DNA from: Tetrahymena thermophila SB210
Taxonomy: Eukaryota > Ciliophora > Oligohymenophorea > Hymenostomatida > Tetrahymenidae
Direction: 5' to 3'
DNA: 64,000 nt
NCBI RefSeq assembly: GCF_000189635.1
Contig: NW_002476188.1
Coordinates: 124,001 to 188,000 of the forward strand
Below are positions 26,324-40,200 of the stretch, in pieces. Position 1 is the stretch's first letter. Each line of letters begins with the position of its first letter. A model generated the notes under the pieces. It saw nothing but the letters and a program-made list of their open reading frames with translations, made no database searches and had not been told where the DNA came from. The position numbers and the translations under genes were made by a program.

Positions 26324-27022
26324 ATGGCCGAAGAATAAGGTGATAACTGGTTCCCTCTTGAATCAAACCCTGATGTTATTAATCCTTACGTATAAGGTTT
26401 AGGATTTGACACAGCATAATATTCATGGTGTGATTTACTTTCAGTAGAAGAATGGGCTTAGGAAATGGTCCCAAAACCATGCTTAGCAGTTGTTTTCTTG
26501 TATCCAATTAGCGAAAATACAACAAAATATGATCAAGAAGAAGAGAACTAAGAATAATAGGTTCACCAAAGTGTTTATTTCATGAGACAATATGCTAGAA
26601 ATGCTTGTGGTACAGTTGCAGTAATGCATGCTATGTTAAACATCGATCCTAGCTTAGTATCAGCTAACTCTGTTGTAGATAGATTTAGATAAGCTACTAG
26701 AGAAATGACTCCTGAATAAAGGGGAAATTACTTTTTGACATGCAATGACTTAAAATAAAATCATTAACAAGCTGTTTAGTAAGGTTAATGTAGCATTCAA
26801 GAAGAAGTTGATACTCATTTTATTGCTTTTATCCAAAAAGAAGGACATATTTATGAGTTAGATGGAAGAAAGAAAACTCCCATTAATCATGGATAAAGTT
26901 CTCCTGATACTTTCCTTCAGGATGCTTGTGTTGTTGCTAAAAAGTTAATGGACAGAGATCCTAGCTAATTAAACTTTACTTTGGTTGCTTTAGCAAAAAC
27001 ACAAAATGAATAAGAGTAATGA
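26324..27022 (+). CDS. ubiquitin carboxyl-terminal hydrolase, UCHL3 type (peptidase C12)
   Basis: Single exon, 232 aa, close to the usual 220-230 aa of small UCH enzymes. It is a cysteine protease that releases small adducts or precursor extensions from the C-terminus of ubiquitin, in cytosol and nucleus. All catalytic residues are visible: oxyanion Gln89, nucleophile Cys95 in [12 protein letters not shown], His165 in DTHFIAF, and Asp180 in YELDGR. The numbering at Gln89/Cys95 matches animal UCHL3. The N-terminal WFPLESNP and GVxx-like leader are also typical. The start is the only ATG before this. The gene is surrounded by long spacers and is not in a cluster. Confidence 0.95.
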
Positions 27023-28286
27023 AATAACCAAAAATGTTTAAAATTATTATTAAAACTAAATCAAAGCTTTTTATGTTTTATATAGAGCATTTAATTAAGT
27101 ATTTACTGATATTTGTTAAATTTTTCTTAGATAATCTTACAATATAATTGATAAATTGTTATTAACTCATTTTTTTGATTAGATTTATCTTCTTTAAAGA
27201 ATGAATAGTCTATTTTATTTTAATTCATTATATCATCCTTCTTTCAAAATTTGTAAAATTTCAAAATGGAGATAATTTATTCCCTGTTTATTCTAAACAA
27301 ATTAAATAAAATAATAAATAAGTATATTTTTGATAAAATTGATTCTGAAAGGAAAAATATTTCACATTTATAAAACTTGATTGAGTAGATAATTAGGTAA
27401 ATTTAATAATTATTTAACAATTTAGAAGAAGTAGTAATAAATTTATCTTTGAAAATTGTTTATTATATTTTTAATTGTTTGAAATTAATAAAAATAGAAA
27501 GTTGTTTAAATTTTGATTGATATTTTTGGAAATAACAGAAATATTTTTATTTAATCAAAAACGCATCATTAAATTAAAAAAATAAATTTCATTCATTTTT
27601 TGTTTAAATTTTATTTTCATTTTCAAAGAAGTAGTTTTTAATTATTATCAATTTATTATCTATAAGTAGAGTATTTATTTTATCTTTTATAAATAATATT
27701 CATTTTATAATTTGTATGAGAAATGATGGTTAATGTAAGTTATATCTCTTAGAATTAGAAATATCTTTATTAAATAATACATTATTGAAGATTAATTAGA
27801 GTTTTAAGATAAAATAATTCAAAATCTTATTTTTTAATTAACATCTATTAAAAAATACACTTTAATCCAAACAATTATTACCTATATGTTTGAAAAATTT
27901 AAATATAGGTTATTCTTTTGTAATTTTGGTTTGAAATGATAAGAACTGACTCTAACATTAAAGATAAAGCTAAATTACAAAATATTGTTAGTTTATTTAA
28001 TAAAATTTTAGAATTTAATAAGTATTATTAATATTCTTATTCTTGATCAATGAAAATGATCCTTAATAATCACTTTTTAACACTTAATTGATATTAGGTA
28101 AAAAATCTATCCTATTAAAATACGATATAAATTAATTTAATTTAATGATTAAATCACGTAGAATTCTCTCTAATTATTGAAATAATGACCAAAAATATAT
28201 TATTATTTCAAGGATAAAATCTGTTAATTAGATTGATTAAATGGGATCAAAACATATTTTCAGATATGTTCTCCACCAATTCTCCT

Positions 28287-28359
28287 AACCAAAAAGTATC
28301 AAACTAATGAAAAAAATAAAAAAATAATTAAAATAAAATTATTTAAAACCTTTTTGGTT
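28287..28359. repeat. inverted repeat
   Basis: Perfect 10-bp arms, AACCAAAAAG (28287-28296) and CTTTTTGGTT (28350-28359), separated by 53 bases. Confidence 0.45.
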
Positions 28360-29121
28360 TAGAAAATTTTTAGGAAATAATAAATAAAACCCAAATTCTT
28401 TTTTTTTATTAGTTTTTTAAAGGAAATGGATAAAAATTATTAAGTAGATTTATATTAAATAACCTATTATTACATTTTTCTGCTTAATAATTAAAATAAT
28501 TCTTCATTGTACTATGTTTTTAGATAAATTTTATACATTTTTTAAATATTAAGCTTTATTTAAATTAAGTAAGATTATGAAAATCTATATGAAATTTATT
28601 TGGAAATTATTTATTGATTACTTGTATCTATTTTATTGTAACAAAATTTAAATTTATTTATAAATAAAAATTTATTAGCTTCAACCAATCTATATTATCT
28701 AAACTATAATAGTTATTTTTTTTAGGTTTAATTATTCCTTTAAACATTTTTACAGATTTAATTTTTTGTATTTACAAGTTTTATCAATGAGTTGTACTGT
28801 AGCAAATAAAATTTCCTTTTAAATTCTTTCCTAAGTGAGTATAGATTATTTTTAATTTCATATTTATTTATTTTTTTCCTTGGGTGATTTAGCTAAAGAA
28901 AGATAAGATTAAAATTTTAGATCCTTATTTACTAGATGATCTATTTATTTTTTCAAAGCTTTTAAAAATGAAAATGCAAACAAATTATTCAAATTCTCCA
29001 GTGTTTATTTTTGCAAAGCTCTATGTTTAAAGCTAATTTAGCCATCTTGAAAGCATGAAAATAAGAAAGTTAACAAGCTCACAAATCAATTTGTGGTATA
29101 AAAGCTAATTTTTATCCCTTT

Positions 29122-29191
29122 TTCTTCTCAACAAAGAGATCGCTAAAATATTAAAATAACTAAAATTCTTTTCAATAATTGTTGAGGAGAA
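29122..29191. repeat. inverted repeat upstream of ATPase gene
   Basis: Arms of about 13 bases, TTCTTCTCAACAA (29122-29134) and TTGTTGAGGAGAA (29179-29191), pair with one G-T wobble across a 44-base loop. Confidence 0.45.
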
Positions 29192-29411
29192 AATTTAGTG
29201 ATTTTAGTGAGTATTAAAGGACAGTACGATGGTAAATTGTATTAATTAGTCTATAATATTTTAAAAATGATATTTCATAACTTCGTTTTTGTGAAAATAT
29301 GACTTTTTTGTATTTTGATTAATAAATTGGCTTGAATGCAATGATATCAATCAGTTTGGTGAAAAAAAGTAAAAAAGTTTGATATTATTATATATTAAAA
29401 ATTATCTCTAT

Positions 29412-29466
29412 TAGGCTCATTTAGAGAGTCATAAATAAAATAAGATTATCTTTTCAATTGAGCCTA
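29412..29466. repeat. inverted repeat upstream of ATPase gene
   Basis: 8-bp arms TAGGCTCA / TGAGCCTA with a 39-base spacer, about 200 bases before the ATPase start. Confidence 0.4.
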
Positions 29467-29665
29467 TTTCTTTCTCTAATTAAATTTTTTGCTTAACCAA
29501 GCAAATACTTCTTTAAAAAATTTTGATAATAAATAGTTATTTAAAATCAAGTAATAAAAATATTAATAATATTTAAATAACAAAAAAATCAATTAAACAG
29601 TTAATAAAGACTTTCTAAAACATTAAAAATCTGAAAAGTAATCAAACTTTATTTTTTTTAAAAAA

Positions 29666-32600
29666 ATGAGTTAGACTAATATTCGTTAGTCAATGAATGG
29701 TGTTCGATAGTCAACGTCGAATATAGCAAGAAAATTTGAAGAAATGAGACAGTCTATATAGCTTAAGAACTCCCAATAAGAAGTTAGATAGAGCTAGTAA
29801 ATGCGTAGATATGAAGGTGATTAAGATGATGGAAACAAAGTGGCACATTACAATCGCGAGTTAATGGAAGACCATCAACCTATACATACTGAAACAATTA
29901 TGCTTTAAGGTACTTCTTCTTAACATGATACTCACTAAAAACCATCAGCTCCAGCAGATAAAAAGGAGGTTTCTAAAGAAGATTAATCAAAGCAAGCTCT
30001 TGTAGAAAAAGTTGATCACAAAATTTCGTTAGAAGAGCTTAAGGAGAAGTATCAGACAGATTATTAAAAAGGTTTAACTGATTAGTAAGCTGAACATTTA
30101 CTTAGAGTCAATGGAGAAAACAAACTTTCAGCTAAAGCAGGTGTCCCTTTATGGTTAAAGCTTTTGAGAGAAATGACCAATGGATTTTCTATTATGCTTT
30201 GGGTAAGTGCAGGTCTTTGCTTTCTTGCTGAAGGTTTACAGCCTAATCCTTCAAATATCTATTTAGCTGTTGTGTTAATTATTGTCATTCTAATTACTAC
30301 AGCAATTACATTTTAATAGAATGCTAAAAGTGAGGCTTTGATGAACTCCTTCAAGAATTTTATTCCTGCAAAAACTGTAGTTATTAGAGGGGGCGATACT
30401 AAATCAATTGATGCAGCTCATCTTGTTGTTGGTGATATAGTCGTAATAAGACTGGGTGAAAAAATTCCTGCTGATATTCGTATTCTTGAATCTAACGAAA
30501 TGAAAGTTGACAATTCTCCCTTGACAGGTGAAAGTGAACCCTTACTACGTACGATTGAATGCTCTCACCCTGAGAGTTATCTTGAAACCTCAAATATAGC
30601 CTTCTTCGGAACTCTGTGCAAAGAAGGTACTGGAAAAGGTATTGTAATTGCCACTGGTGATCGTACTATGCTTGGACAAATTGCTGATTTATCTTCTGGC
30701 GAAAAGAAAACTAAAACTCCTCTTCGTGTTGAACTCGATCGTTTTGTTATTTTGATTACAGTAATTGCAATCTTCCTTGGTGTCCTCTTTTTCTTACTCG
30801 CTTTATTGTATATGAAGTATAAATTTAATGATTGCTTAGTCTTCGGTATAGGTATCCTTGTTGCGAATGTACCTGAAGGTTTGCTAGGTTGCATTACTAT
30901 CTCTCTCGCTATCACAGCAAAGAACCTATCTGCTAAAAGTGTCTTAGTTAAAAACTTAGAAGCCGTTGAAACTCTAGGTTCTACTTCCTGTATTTGCTCT
31001 GACAAAACAGGTACTCTCACATAAAATGTTATGTCAGTCAAAAACTTGTGGTACAAAGATAGAATTTACCTATCTAAGAATAAAGTCTAACTTAAGTAAG
31101 GAGAATTACCTGAATATGACACTGAAGATGTTGATTTTAAAATTCTTTAAAAGGCAGCTATGCTCAGCAGTGAGGCTCGTTTCGATACCTCTACTGTTAA
31201 GGACTAATAAAATATTGACTATTTGACCTGTCCTGTATTAGGTGATGCGACTGAAACAGGTATTATTAGATTCTATTAGTATATTGAAGATGTTAACACC
31301 TTCCGTAATAGATATTAAATTGCTAAAAATCCAGATGGTACATTTGGTAAAATGCCTTTCAATTCTTAGGTTAAGTTTGCTTTAACAATTATTGAAGAAC
31401 AAACATAGGACAGCTTTTATACAGTTTACATAAAAGGTGCTCCAGAAAAAATTTGGACTTACTGCTCATCAGTTATTGTTAATGGAAGGCCATAGAATTT
31501 AGATCAAACTTGGTAGAAAAAATTCAAAGCTGTTAATCTTACTTTTGGTAAAGGAGGAGAAAGAGTGCTTGGTTTTGCTAAATTACATTTACCAGCTACT
31601 AAATATCCTCATGGATTTACATTCAATGTATCATCATTACAAAAATTCCCTTTTAAACTCGCTGACTTTTAATTTTGCGGTTTAGTCTCCTTGATGGATC
31701 CTCCTAAGACAAGAGTTCCTTATGCTATCTTAGAATGTAGATCTGCTGGTGTGAAAGTTGTCATGGTAACTGGTGATTAACCTCCTACAGCCGCTGCAAT
31801 TGCCAAAGAAGTCAATATTATTCCTAGGGACATTTTAACTAACGAAGATCTTATGGAAAGAGACCCTACCCTTAGCTGGTGGGATGCAAGCAAACAGTGT
31901 GAAGCTATTATTGTTCACGGCGATAGAATTACAGAATCCTATGAAAAATCTTTAGGAGAATAAAAGGAAGAACAATTTTATTTAAGAAGCTGGGTTGTAA
32001 AGCCTTATTGTGTTTTTGCAAGAACTACTCCTGCTTAAAAACTATAAATTGTTGATGCCTGTTAAAAAGAAGGATTTATTGTTGCTGCTACTGGTGATGG
32101 TGTTAACGACTCCCCTGCAATCAAGAAAGCAGATATTGGTATTTCTATGAATCTGTCTGGATCTGATGTAACCAAAGATGCTGCAGACATGGTTTTAATT
32201 GATGACGATTTTGCTTCAATTGTTAACGGTGTTGAAGAAGGAAGAAAAATTTTTGATAACCTGAAAAAAACTGTAGTTTATCTTCTTACTTCTAATATGA
32301 CTGAAATCGTTCCTTTCTTGGCCTTCATTATTCTTTAAATTCCTTTACCTCTCTCAAGTATTTATATGCTCGTCATTTGTGTTGGTACTGATGTTTGGCC
32401 AGCTATCTCTCTCGCTTACGAAGAAGCTGAGCTCGATGTAATGACTAGAAGACCTCGTACTAAGTAGGAGCATTTAGTTTCTAACAAATTAATTACTATA
32501 GCTTATCTTTAAACAGGTCAAATAGCTAGTGGTGCTGGATTTTTAGGTTATTACATAGCATTTAACTATTTTGGATTCCCAGTACTTTCTTTGTTCGGTC

Positions 32601-33253
32601 TAGCTTCTGCTACTGGTTATAGACCAAGTAAAAATGATTTTGGTACCTATTATAACCCTTTACTTTAAAGAGACGACCCTTACTATAACTCCAGGTTATA
32701 TAATATTACATAATTCAAAAATTGTAAGGATATTGATGTAGAAAGCATCTCGTATACCATAGATTGGTTTACACTAGATGAAGGTAATTATGATATGAGA
32801 AAATCTTTGGTTAAATGTGATCCTGTAACTGGAGCTTTTATTCCTTGGATTCATTGGAGTGATTGTGATATAAATAAATAATAAAACTGGTCAAAACTAA
32901 CATCCTAAACAGCTTGCTACTCGGTAGAAGCTATTAACTATGCTCAGAGTGTTTATTTCTTAACCGTAGTTTTACTTTAATGGACTAACGTCTTTGCATG
33001 TAAAAGTAGATCTACAAGCTTTACAACAACAGCATTTAATCCGATTATGATTCACGGTATTATTTTTGAAACATTACTTACCATTTTCTTATAATATTGT
33101 CCGGGAGTTTAAGATGTGTTTGGTGGTAGGCCTATGTTCTTCTGGTTATGGACAAGTTGCTTAGCATATACTATATTGTTACTTGTCTATGATGAACTAA
33201 GAAAGTTTATGTGTAGAAGATTTAAATGGTATTATAAGTATTGTTATTGGTGA
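29666..33253 (+). CDS. Na,K-ATPase-like P-type ATPase alpha subunit (type IIC)
   Basis: Single exon, 1195 aa, longer than the usual 1000-1020 mainly because of an N-terminal extension of about 120 residues rich in Gln/Ser/Lys. It is a cation pump of the plasma or contractile-vacuole membrane. Visible in order: TGES actuator motif at 287, NVPEGL in M4, phosphorylation site CSDKTGTLT with Asp446, KGAPE at 590, a DPPK motif, TGD, and the hinge GDGVNDSP at 810. M5 reads [13 protein letters not shown] and M6 reads [13 protein letters not shown]. These resemble IIC pumps ([22 protein letters not shown]), but Ile-Pro-Glu is Met-Thr-Glu and Met-Val is Val-Trp. The usual C-terminal KETYY is absent; the protein ends in aromatic and basic residues. 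The large loop between M7 and M8 contains several Cys and Trp. No beta-subunit gene is in the window. Confidence 0.93.
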
Positions 33254-34539
33254 AGAATTATAAATTCAACTTAATTAAAGTGTTTAACTTATTTTACATT
33301 TTATTTTCTTTACTACTTATTTTGTGATTTTCTTATTTTTTAAGAAATTTTTAAAAATTTATCTCATAATATATTATTATTTACTAATCTCTCATTACAA
33401 AATGTGATCATTTATTTAGAATAATAAAAAAATTTTTAATATATCATAGCTATTTAAACAATTTTTGAAGTAAAAGAAAAATTAATTTTAGATAAAATGG
33501 ATCTAAATACTTACAAAAGTTAAAAATTCCCTTCCAACTTTTTTTTTTGTTAATTTTTAATCATTCTTAAAAATGACATAGTGCTTCAGGATAAAACTTG
33601 TAAAGAAAAATATTTTTTCTGATCCTGCTTTTGACTAAAAGAATTTTATTTACTTTATTGATAGAATTTTATGCTCATCTCTTGTTAGTTTAAGCTATAA
33701 AATATATTAAATTCAAAAAAATTTAAGTAGATATCATATTTTATTCATAATGACTATTTAAAACTAAGATAATTATAAAATGTTAATTAATTTTTGAAAT
33801 AATTTTATAAAAAAAATAATTATTCATAGGCTGAAATTCATATTAAACTACGATATACAATTATTGATAATAAAAAATAAAAGAAAATATTAAAAATGGT
33901 TAAATCAAAATTAATTTTAAAAGTTATTTTTAGTAAAATTGAAACATGAAATTGTCCAAAGTAATTATTTTAAATGAAATAATCATAAATATCATTTTTG
34001 GGATGCCTAATTCAAATTATAAAGATGTGTTAATTTTAGAAGAAGAATAGGAGAAAGATAAGAATACTAATTAAATTGGAGAAGATAAAATTTGTTTGGA
34101 GTGTAATAAATATATCAGAATATTTAATTGATTTTAAGCAATGCTAAAGACAATAAGGATAAATATAATACAAAAATTAAATTAAGATTTATATAACTCA
34201 AATAGGTAGGTACATTTATAATTTAATTGCTTTATAATTATGTTTTTACTTGTTAATTTTTAATTTAAATAAAAGAATTTAGTATTTATTAAATGAATCA
34301 GATTACAATTCTTAAATTTATATTTATTAAGGAAAATTTTATTAAATTAGTATATTTATTTATTTACTTTTTTTGTATGTTTATATGATTAATTTGTGAT
34401 AGTATTAAGCCTAAGCAAATATTTTTGTTTTTTGTTAGTATTTTATTTGTTCAAAGTTAATTAAATTATTTTGAAGGATGTGAAATATTTTTGTTTTCAA
34501 TAAATTAAAAATTTGTAAGATGAATTTTAAGGTGGAGAC
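33254..34539. other. intergenic with one weak small frame
   Basis: AT-rich spacer between convergent 3' ends. A 61-codon + frame at 33946-34131 contains KICLECNKYIR, but it has no supporting neighbour, splice partner or homologue that I can name. Otherwise nothing. Confidence 0.5.
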
Positions 34540-37299
34540 TCAGACAGCCATTTCTTAGACTATACTCTTTATAGTAGAAGCTAAGGAAGGATTATTGCAA
34601 TTTCCACCGATTACTGACATTTAATCGTCAAGATTAAAGGAGTCTTGAGATTCGCTCATGATGGTTATTATGTCATTAAGCTTACAAATATTTTGTGGTT
34701 ATTCATTTTATATTCTTTTCTTTGAGACAGTAGTAGGTTTTAAAAATGGAGATTAGAAACATTAATTAATAAATTTATTTTGTTTGACTATCAGATATTT
34801 TTTATTTACATTACATTTGGTAGAGGGGAATAGATTGTCACTATTTTGAATTTGATTAATAATTTCGGCTTATTTTTTTACTCTCAAGTCTTCATCTTCC
34901 TGAGTATTTTCCTCATTGGAATCAGTTTAATAAGCGGTTTTGGTATTAATTTCATTTTCTTTAGAAGAGGAGTCGGTAGTTTTTTCGCTATTATAGTTAT
35001 TCATTTGTCTTTTTTTGATATTCATATTGAGAATCTCAAGTTTTTTATTAATATCCCTAATTTTATCCTTCTTTCCTAGATCCTATTGCTATTATTAATT
35101 TTGAGTGTAATGTTAACTAAAGGGATTCTATTTTAATTTCGAGGGAGTAGTAGGGATTGTCTAATTATCCTGATCTTGATTCATAATCATAATTTGATCT
35201 TGCACCTTTTAAGCTTCTTCAATATAATCTAAATTTGCTATTCTGCTCTTTTTAGGAGTAATTTGAGTACTATTGAAGCAATTATTTTAGCAATTCATTA
35301 ATTCAGCATTTTCTTTCTTGCAAATTCTGTTGTTTGATTCAACAGACTAGTTATTCTTGCTTTCCACTATGTTTTTATAGGGGTTCAATATTTTTATCAT
35401 TTTCTTTCCAATCTTCATTACAACACTCTTTTGATTTCCCTTTTCATGGTGATAAGTTCTTTCGCAAGAGGGTTCATTGTGAGATTGATAATTAGTAATA
35501 GTTTCGTTATTTGTTGTTAAAGCAGCTGAATGTCTTTTAGTATGATTAACTTTATATTAATTATATTCGATGCTTTCTTACATAGCAGGGATAGTCTATG
35601 TGATAATTTGGTTGTTTTAGTAGAGCTTGGAGCTAAAAAATACTCCGCCAGCTGTGTTCAGAGCCTACTATGTAGGTGAAGCAGTTACAGTAGGAACAAC
35701 TGTACCAACTGATTAATTATTATTTTCGGTAGCGTTGTTTCCGATTTTCTTAGTGGTGTTTGTATTAGGATTGTATAAATGGTAATTTTAAGAAGTACTT
35801 CTGATATTCCAGCTTTTTTTATTGCTTTAAATCTTACTTCTTGAGCAGCTATTCAAGTCATAATATTTTACTTCCTTAGGAGGAGTTTCTTAATGAATTT
35901 TATTTTAGTGATTTCTTTCAACTGATGCAATGAATTTATGCTAATGATAGCGCTGAGAAGGTAAAGATGTGCAGAATTGTTAATATTAATTATCAGATTC
36001 ATTGCGAGAAGATGCTGTTGATGAGGAATTTGCTTCTTATTACTTTTAGACAGCGTTAGTGTTGTTTCCGTTTTAATTATTACCACTATTACAATCGGGT
36101 AAAAATTCATTGTATGCACTACTACTATCTTAGTAAGAATTCTTTCCAGTATTCTTTTAGTCGTAGAATTAATTTTTATTGAGAGAGTTCTTATTAATGA
36201 TGGGAGGGCACTAGTTAGAGTTATTCTCACTCTCAAACCCTGTATAATATTAATAAACTTAATCTGCGTGTTCGTTATTAGATGCATTAGCAGTGTTATT
36301 ATTGCTACTGCTGTTAGCGTTAGCGCTGTTAGGGTTGTTGCTCACACTATTAATTTTAATCTAATCATCTGAGCAGAAATAGTTCTATTGTTAATTTTAA
36401 GGAGCAACTTAATGAGGGTATTTCAAAAAGCTATTTTTAAGTATGCTGGAGAGAGTTTAGTTGCTTTATCTGCTGGTTCCTCCATTTATAGAGTTCTCAT
36501 TCTGTTAATTGTTGGAAGTGTTGTTGTTGCGTTAGTGGATTTTATCTTGAATTTTGTGTCTTTGACTTTCGATTGATTTGACTTCTTGAGATTTTTAGGT
36601 TGAAAGCATTTTAAAGAGTTAGTTACTATTCGAATTTACGTCTTATCTTTACATAATTCTTTTTCTTCCGACACTAGCAGTGCGTTAAGTATTTAGTGCA
36701 AATTCTACTTCCTTTTTGAATTCAGCATCATTAGAGTTTAAGTTTTGATTTTAATTACCATTTAATATGTTATAGCAAGCTTTGTCAGAATTATTTTTTT
36801 TCCTGATATCTTTATTGATGTTTTCTATAACTTCGTCTTTTTCAACTATATTGTATAAAAAAATGATTACCAACACTGAAACATGTTAAAAATGACAGGT
36901 AAAAATCTAAAGGAAATTGTCTTTATTTATAAATTATTTTAATTAAATAAAATTGTAATTGTAAAGTATTTAAGCGCTTGTGAATCTGGTTGCTTAACTT
37001 GTCTTGATTAACCGAAATTATGAATGCATTCACTCATATTGTTTTAATTTGTAATTATTTTGATTAAAACTCATTTGTTTTGTTAAGAAAGCAAGCAAAT
37101 AAGCACTAGCTTTGAATTTAAATTAATTCATTTAATTTAAATAGTATTATTGTATTTTTCAAGCAATATTTTTAATTTATGCAACCCCGAAAACAAAATA
37201 TTATAAAAATAACCAATTACCTTGCTTGTTTTCTAAGTTGTTATTTATATAGTTGCGGTTATAGCTGCAACTTCTTAAACGTGGTAGGAACGAGTCCAT
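34540..37299 (-). CDS. Asn/Gln/Ser-rich protein, unknown function
   Basis: Predicted 794 aa from two exons on the minus strand: 37299-37221 (ATG at 37299, MDSFLPRLRSC...) and 36845-34540 (TGA 34542-34540). The 373-base intron starts GTAATT and ends ATAG, and its phase fits. The protein is low-complexity, with runs of Asn, Ser and Gln (for example about residues 190-330). It has islands of more ordered sequence such as a basic KSVVMKIGKKMIKILNPYK segment, a segment with paired Cys, and a Lys/Glu-rich stretch likely to be helical. No signal peptide, membrane segment or catalytic motif. It could be a scaffold, RNA-binding or cytoskeletal protein; I cannot tell. Convergent with the ATPase gene. 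Confidence 0.75.
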
Positions 37300-40200
37300 T
37301 TGCAATCAATTGTCAAGGCGTTATTTAAGATATGAAACAGTTAATTTATATTTCTTGTATTATTTTTTAATTTGCTTTTGTTTGTTTGTTTATTTACTTT
37401 AGTTAGCGATTTATACAATTTATTATTCTTTTCTTATTTTTTTGTTTTTTTTAAACAAAAATTTGATTATTTTTTTACTTTAGTAATATTTTAACTTTTT
37501 TTCAGCTCCTACGTACGTATGTATGCCTATTTATTTTATATATTCATTAATCTAAATTTTTGTATAGTGTGAGATTACTTACTGTATTAATTGCCTGAAC
37601 CTAAATTTTTTATTACTCATTTTCTGTTTCCTTTTTGATACGCTATTTGCTTTCTTTGTTTCTTTCATTCTTTCTTGCTTGCTTGTTTTCTTTTATTCTT
37701 TCTTTGTTTTTTTCTATCTATCTTTTAGGTTTTAACTCTCTAACTCACATATTACTGAGATGAATCTCCTTTTTATATATTTTATTATTTAACGCCAGCA
37801 ATAATAAAACTATTAAACAATGGCTTATCTAATCTAAATCTGGAAGTATTTTAAATGGATTTTGTCATATCCAAATTAATTTTAAAATATTTTTATTTTG
37901 AAGCATTTTAAAAGATAATCATCTCACAATATACTTTAAAATAATCTTTATAGAAGCAAGTAAAGATATTTTAAGAATATATTACTTTGCGCATAAGACA
38001 ATTAATTAATTAATTTTGTTTTGTACTATCTTGCACTAAATAAAAATCTGAAAGCTAAATAACTCATCTGAGAAAAACTTTTATTTGGTATATATGAAAA
38101 TGTATCTTAAACTATTCTTGTAAGGATAGCAAAAAATAAAAAAAAATAGAAATTTAATTTAAATTTTAAATAATTTATGTTCTATTACTATTACTATAAA
38201 AATTAATTAAAAGTTTCAAAAGATAAATCATTTTTCTATTTTCAAAGAATGCATTCATTTATTAATTTTTACTACGATATTTACATTATTTAATTTATAG
38301 AATTTCAGGGTATCTTATGTTATTTATTAGTTCGCACTCAAAATTTAGCAAAAAATTTTTATAAATGATTTTTGATAAATTAGTCGATCAAAAGACTTAC
38401 TTATCAAATTCTTAAAGAATAATTAATTAATTAATTAATTAATAAATAAATAAATATATAGATTGATTCGAAGGACTATCTTACTGGATCTTTTGTAGTA
38501 AATTAAATTCAAAGTCTATTGGCAAACTTCTTTAAAAAATTAATTAAAATAGATAGTTAGCTAGCTAATTAGATTTATTTAAATAAGAAGTAAAAAGACC
38601 AGTTTTTATATACTATTCTTCTTCTCATTCATTCATACCTATCCATTTGATATTATAGATATATTTACTGTAATAAATTTATGATCAAAGATTTTCTAAA
38701 AAAATTACGCTAATTTAAGTTTTAGTGATAGTGTTACTAATTAAAAATAAAATAGTGCAACTGAAATTAAATCTAAGAGCACTTATTTCATTCATATTAT
38801 GCTGAATATTTAAATTATACTTATTGTCTTAAAATGAGCTGAATTATTAAATTAAATCGCTTCAAGTACTCAAAAAAAAAAGCTAATTTATTAATCTCGC
38901 TGTTAAATTCTCAAATACCCAAAAATCTTTATGACAAATAATAATTTTGGAAAAAAAAATAAAAAATAAAAAGAATAGATACGCAATAATGTGAAAAAAC
39001 TTATTTCTTTATTATTTTTAAAACTTTGAAGAAAATTTTGATACAATTATCTGACAACAATCAAATCAAAAAAAAAAGTAAACTAAAGCGAGAGCATCAC
39101 AAAAGTTTTTAATAAAATAAAAAATAATTCAGAAAATATTAGTCTATCTTTTATTAAGCAACACATTGAATTTAAATAGAATTTTAAATGAATTAAAAAA
39201 ATAATAATAGCAATTATATTCTTTTACTCATTTAAATTTTTTAAAATTTTATCTAATTTAAAACTCGAAAAAATAAATTGGTAAGTAATATCATAAAAAT
39301 GATAGACTTTTTTAATTAATTTGAATAATGTGTAAGTGAAGCTAGTATTTTGGATACAACTTTTTCATATACCAAAAACAAAATAGAACACAAAATACTC
39401 AATTGTAACAAAAAGTTAATACCAAATAGCTAAATTGTTAAAAAAATTAATAAAAAAATATATTTTAGTTTTAAAAAATTCTGATTCTTTTGAAGATATT
39501 ACTTTTTCATATTTACTGGGAGTAACTTGAATATAAATACTCTACTCACTTTCTATTTAAAAATAACACATTTCAAATACGTTGATTTAAATTTTCACTA
39601 TTAAAATTCTTTATACCCTATAAAGAAAATAGTTCCTTCATTTGAATATAAAAATCTAATATTATTTTACTAATATGAAAAGTTATTTATTTCAAATGCA
39701 CTATGTTAAAACTCAGAATTTTAAGACAATAAACAATTTATTAAATATTTAAAATAAATTATCATAGATAGGAGAAAATAATAAAAATTGATTAATACTT
39801 TTCAATATTCCTCTAATATTTGATATCAATTCTCCCCTCCTGAAATATAATTTTGGAAATAGATTTCTTTGTAGATTCAAAATAAATTAGATTAAATTTT
39901 TTCATTAAATTTAATATAAATCTTTTTTGAAAGAAATTTATATTTTCATAAAGATTAATATGTGTTGTTATTTCTAAAAAATTCAAAGTATTTATTATTC
40001 AATATATTAAGGCTAATAAATTAACTTATTGTTAAATAAAATTTAATTTTAAAACGAGAATTGATTGAATTAATTAAAAATATTATGTTATTTCATAAAA
40101 TATTAAGCAAATTTTGAATAGAAACAGTGTTCAATAATTTTATTATAATATTTTGATATCTAAAAATGAATTAAAATATAAATAATAAATAATTTATTAT

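Larger units (their letters stand above)
27023..29665. other. long intergenic region with inverted repeats near its right end
   Basis: Mostly AT-rich with no supported gene. It holds inverted repeats at 28287-28359, 29122-29191 and 29412-29466. About 28860-29060 is open in more than one minus-strand frame but shows no recognisable protein. Confidence 0.5.

Noticed and set aside
30577..31056. 159-codon minus-strand open frame
   Set aside because: It is antisense to the conserved ATPase core (phosphorylation region) and has no recognisable protein character; a shadow of the real gene.
33946..34131. 61-codon + frame with a CxxC-like pair
   Set aside because: Too short, with no clear splice partner or paralog; left as a weak possibility in the spacer entry.
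35868..36287. 139-codon minus-strand frame with an ATG
   Set aside because: It overlaps, in another frame of the same strand, the Asn/Gln-rich gene 34540-37299, whose frame is open over 2.3 kb and has gene-like start, intron and stop.
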